5,224 nt of DNA from Firmicutes bacterium UBA1535 (lineage in GTDB: Bacteria > Bacillota > Clostridia > Tissierellales > Sedimentibacteraceae), in NCBI GenBank assembly GCA_002323775.1, contig DCPV01000304.1, positions 1 through 5,224 on the forward strand, in the 5' to 3' direction. The notes beneath the pieces were generated by a model. The model had not been told where the DNA came from and searched no databases. It saw nothing but the letters and a program-made list of their open reading frames with translations. Position 1 is the first letter of the stretch; the number at the start of each line of letters is the position of its first letter. Positions 4,897-5,224 of the stretch are shown piece by piece. Made by a program: the position numbers and the translations under genes.

Positions 4897-5224
4897 TTAT
4901 ACAGTAATATTCGCTCGTCTTTTTCTCAAGCTGTTAAATTCTTTCTTAACCATTAGCATGGTCCATATGACAATTACTGCATCAATTGCAAGAGAGCCGT
5001 AATACACCCCTCCCACACCTATCACTCTTGGCAGAATCATCATCACAGGTATGTAAAACACAAACTGTCTTGCCATACCGATAATCATGGCTGGCTTGCC
5101 CTTATCGACAGCCGGAAATAATGTCATTGCCATAAAAATAAATGATAACGCAGGCAATATTGCCATATATATACGAAAATACAAGAATTGTGGGGCAGAA
5201 AAAGCCTGTTCCTTCAGCATCATG
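4897..5224 (-). CDS. MATE-family multidrug/Na+ (H+) antiporter, C-terminal part (5' end cut by window edge)
   Basis: The visible 108 residues form the C-terminus of a polytopic inner-membrane transporter. Three hydrophobic helices are present, roughly 15-38, 46-66 and 69-92 counting from the ATG at 5223. They are followed by a basic cytoplasmic tail (KKEFNSLRKRR). The pattern PAVDKGKPAMIIGMARQ, then FYIPVMMILP and GVGGVYYGSLAID, is typical of the last three helices (10-12) of MATE efflux proteins, which export cationic drugs or metabolites in exchange for Na+ or H+. A full protein would be about 450 residues, so the Met at 5223 is almost certainly internal and the frame continues past the edge. 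The stop is TAA at 4897-4899 and a terminator follows at 4832-4865. G+C is noticeably higher than in the neighbouring intergenic DNA. Substrate is unknown; a flippase relative of the same superfamily is a less likely alternative. Confidence 0.87.
   Translation of the reverse strand, partial: MMLKEQAFSAPQFLYFRIYMAILPALSFIFMAMTLFPAVDKGKPAMIIGMARQFVFYIPVMMILPRVIGVGGVYYGSLAIDAVIVIWTMLMVKKEFNSLRKRRANITV

Noticed and set aside
1..5224. CRISPR array, tRNA or rRNA gene, insertion sequence
   Set aside because: No regularly spaced DNA repeats, no tRNA-like cloverleaf or rRNA core sequence, and no transposase frame or terminal inverted repeats were seen on either strand.

Overview
This window looks like chromosomal DNA from a low-GC, endospore-former-type Firmicute, most likely Clostridium-like. 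The non-coding DNA is very AT-rich, Shine-Dalgarno sites are strong (AGGAGG, AGGAG), terminators are short perfect hairpins, and the protein families fit. All supportable genes lie on the minus strand, so the window reads right to left.

Layout from right to left. (1) 4897-5224: the C-terminal end of a MATE-family multidrug efflux transporter, closed by a hairpin terminator at 4832-4865. (2) 3902-4600: a stand-alone class I SAM-dependent methyltransferase with its own probable promoter and two credible start codons. (3) 2496-3760: a compact two-gene operon. A consensus TTGACA-17-TATAAT promoter is embedded in a 49-bp near-perfect palindrome; it drives a PadR-family repressor and then a second, unrelated class I methyltransferase, ending in a clear terminator. 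(4) 2032-2495: a gap with no gene I can support. (5) 1-2022: two tandem paralogous genes for proteins built from a repeat of about 90 residues carrying two signatures, EExxLAxLI and KNxxLxxKL. The first-transcribed copy (901-2022) is complete, has four repeats and is alanine-rich, with no Cys, His or Trp. The second (1-759) runs off the left edge and has eight cysteines in its visible 253 residues.

How it may work together. The PadR-methyltransferase pair has the layout of a ligand-inducible, self-repressed unit. The palindrome covers both the promoter spacer and the transcription start, so the repressor probably controls itself and the methyltransferase. With the neighbouring methyltransferase and MATE pump, the right half could be a small-molecule response or resistance neighbourhood, but no substrate can be read from the sequence. 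The repeat-protein pair is the least explained part. Its repeats recall a helical unit I remember from C-terminal regions of collagen-like, spore-surface-type proteins of Bacillus and Clostridium, here without any collagen region. Both genes have a matching leader (AAAGGAATGTGAG before the start) and a nearby CAGGCT/CCTGTA-type hairpin. Base composition is mosaic: the PadR operon and the MATE gene are visibly richer in G+C (about 40-50% in lines I counted) than the rest (about 25-35%), which suggests separate histories.
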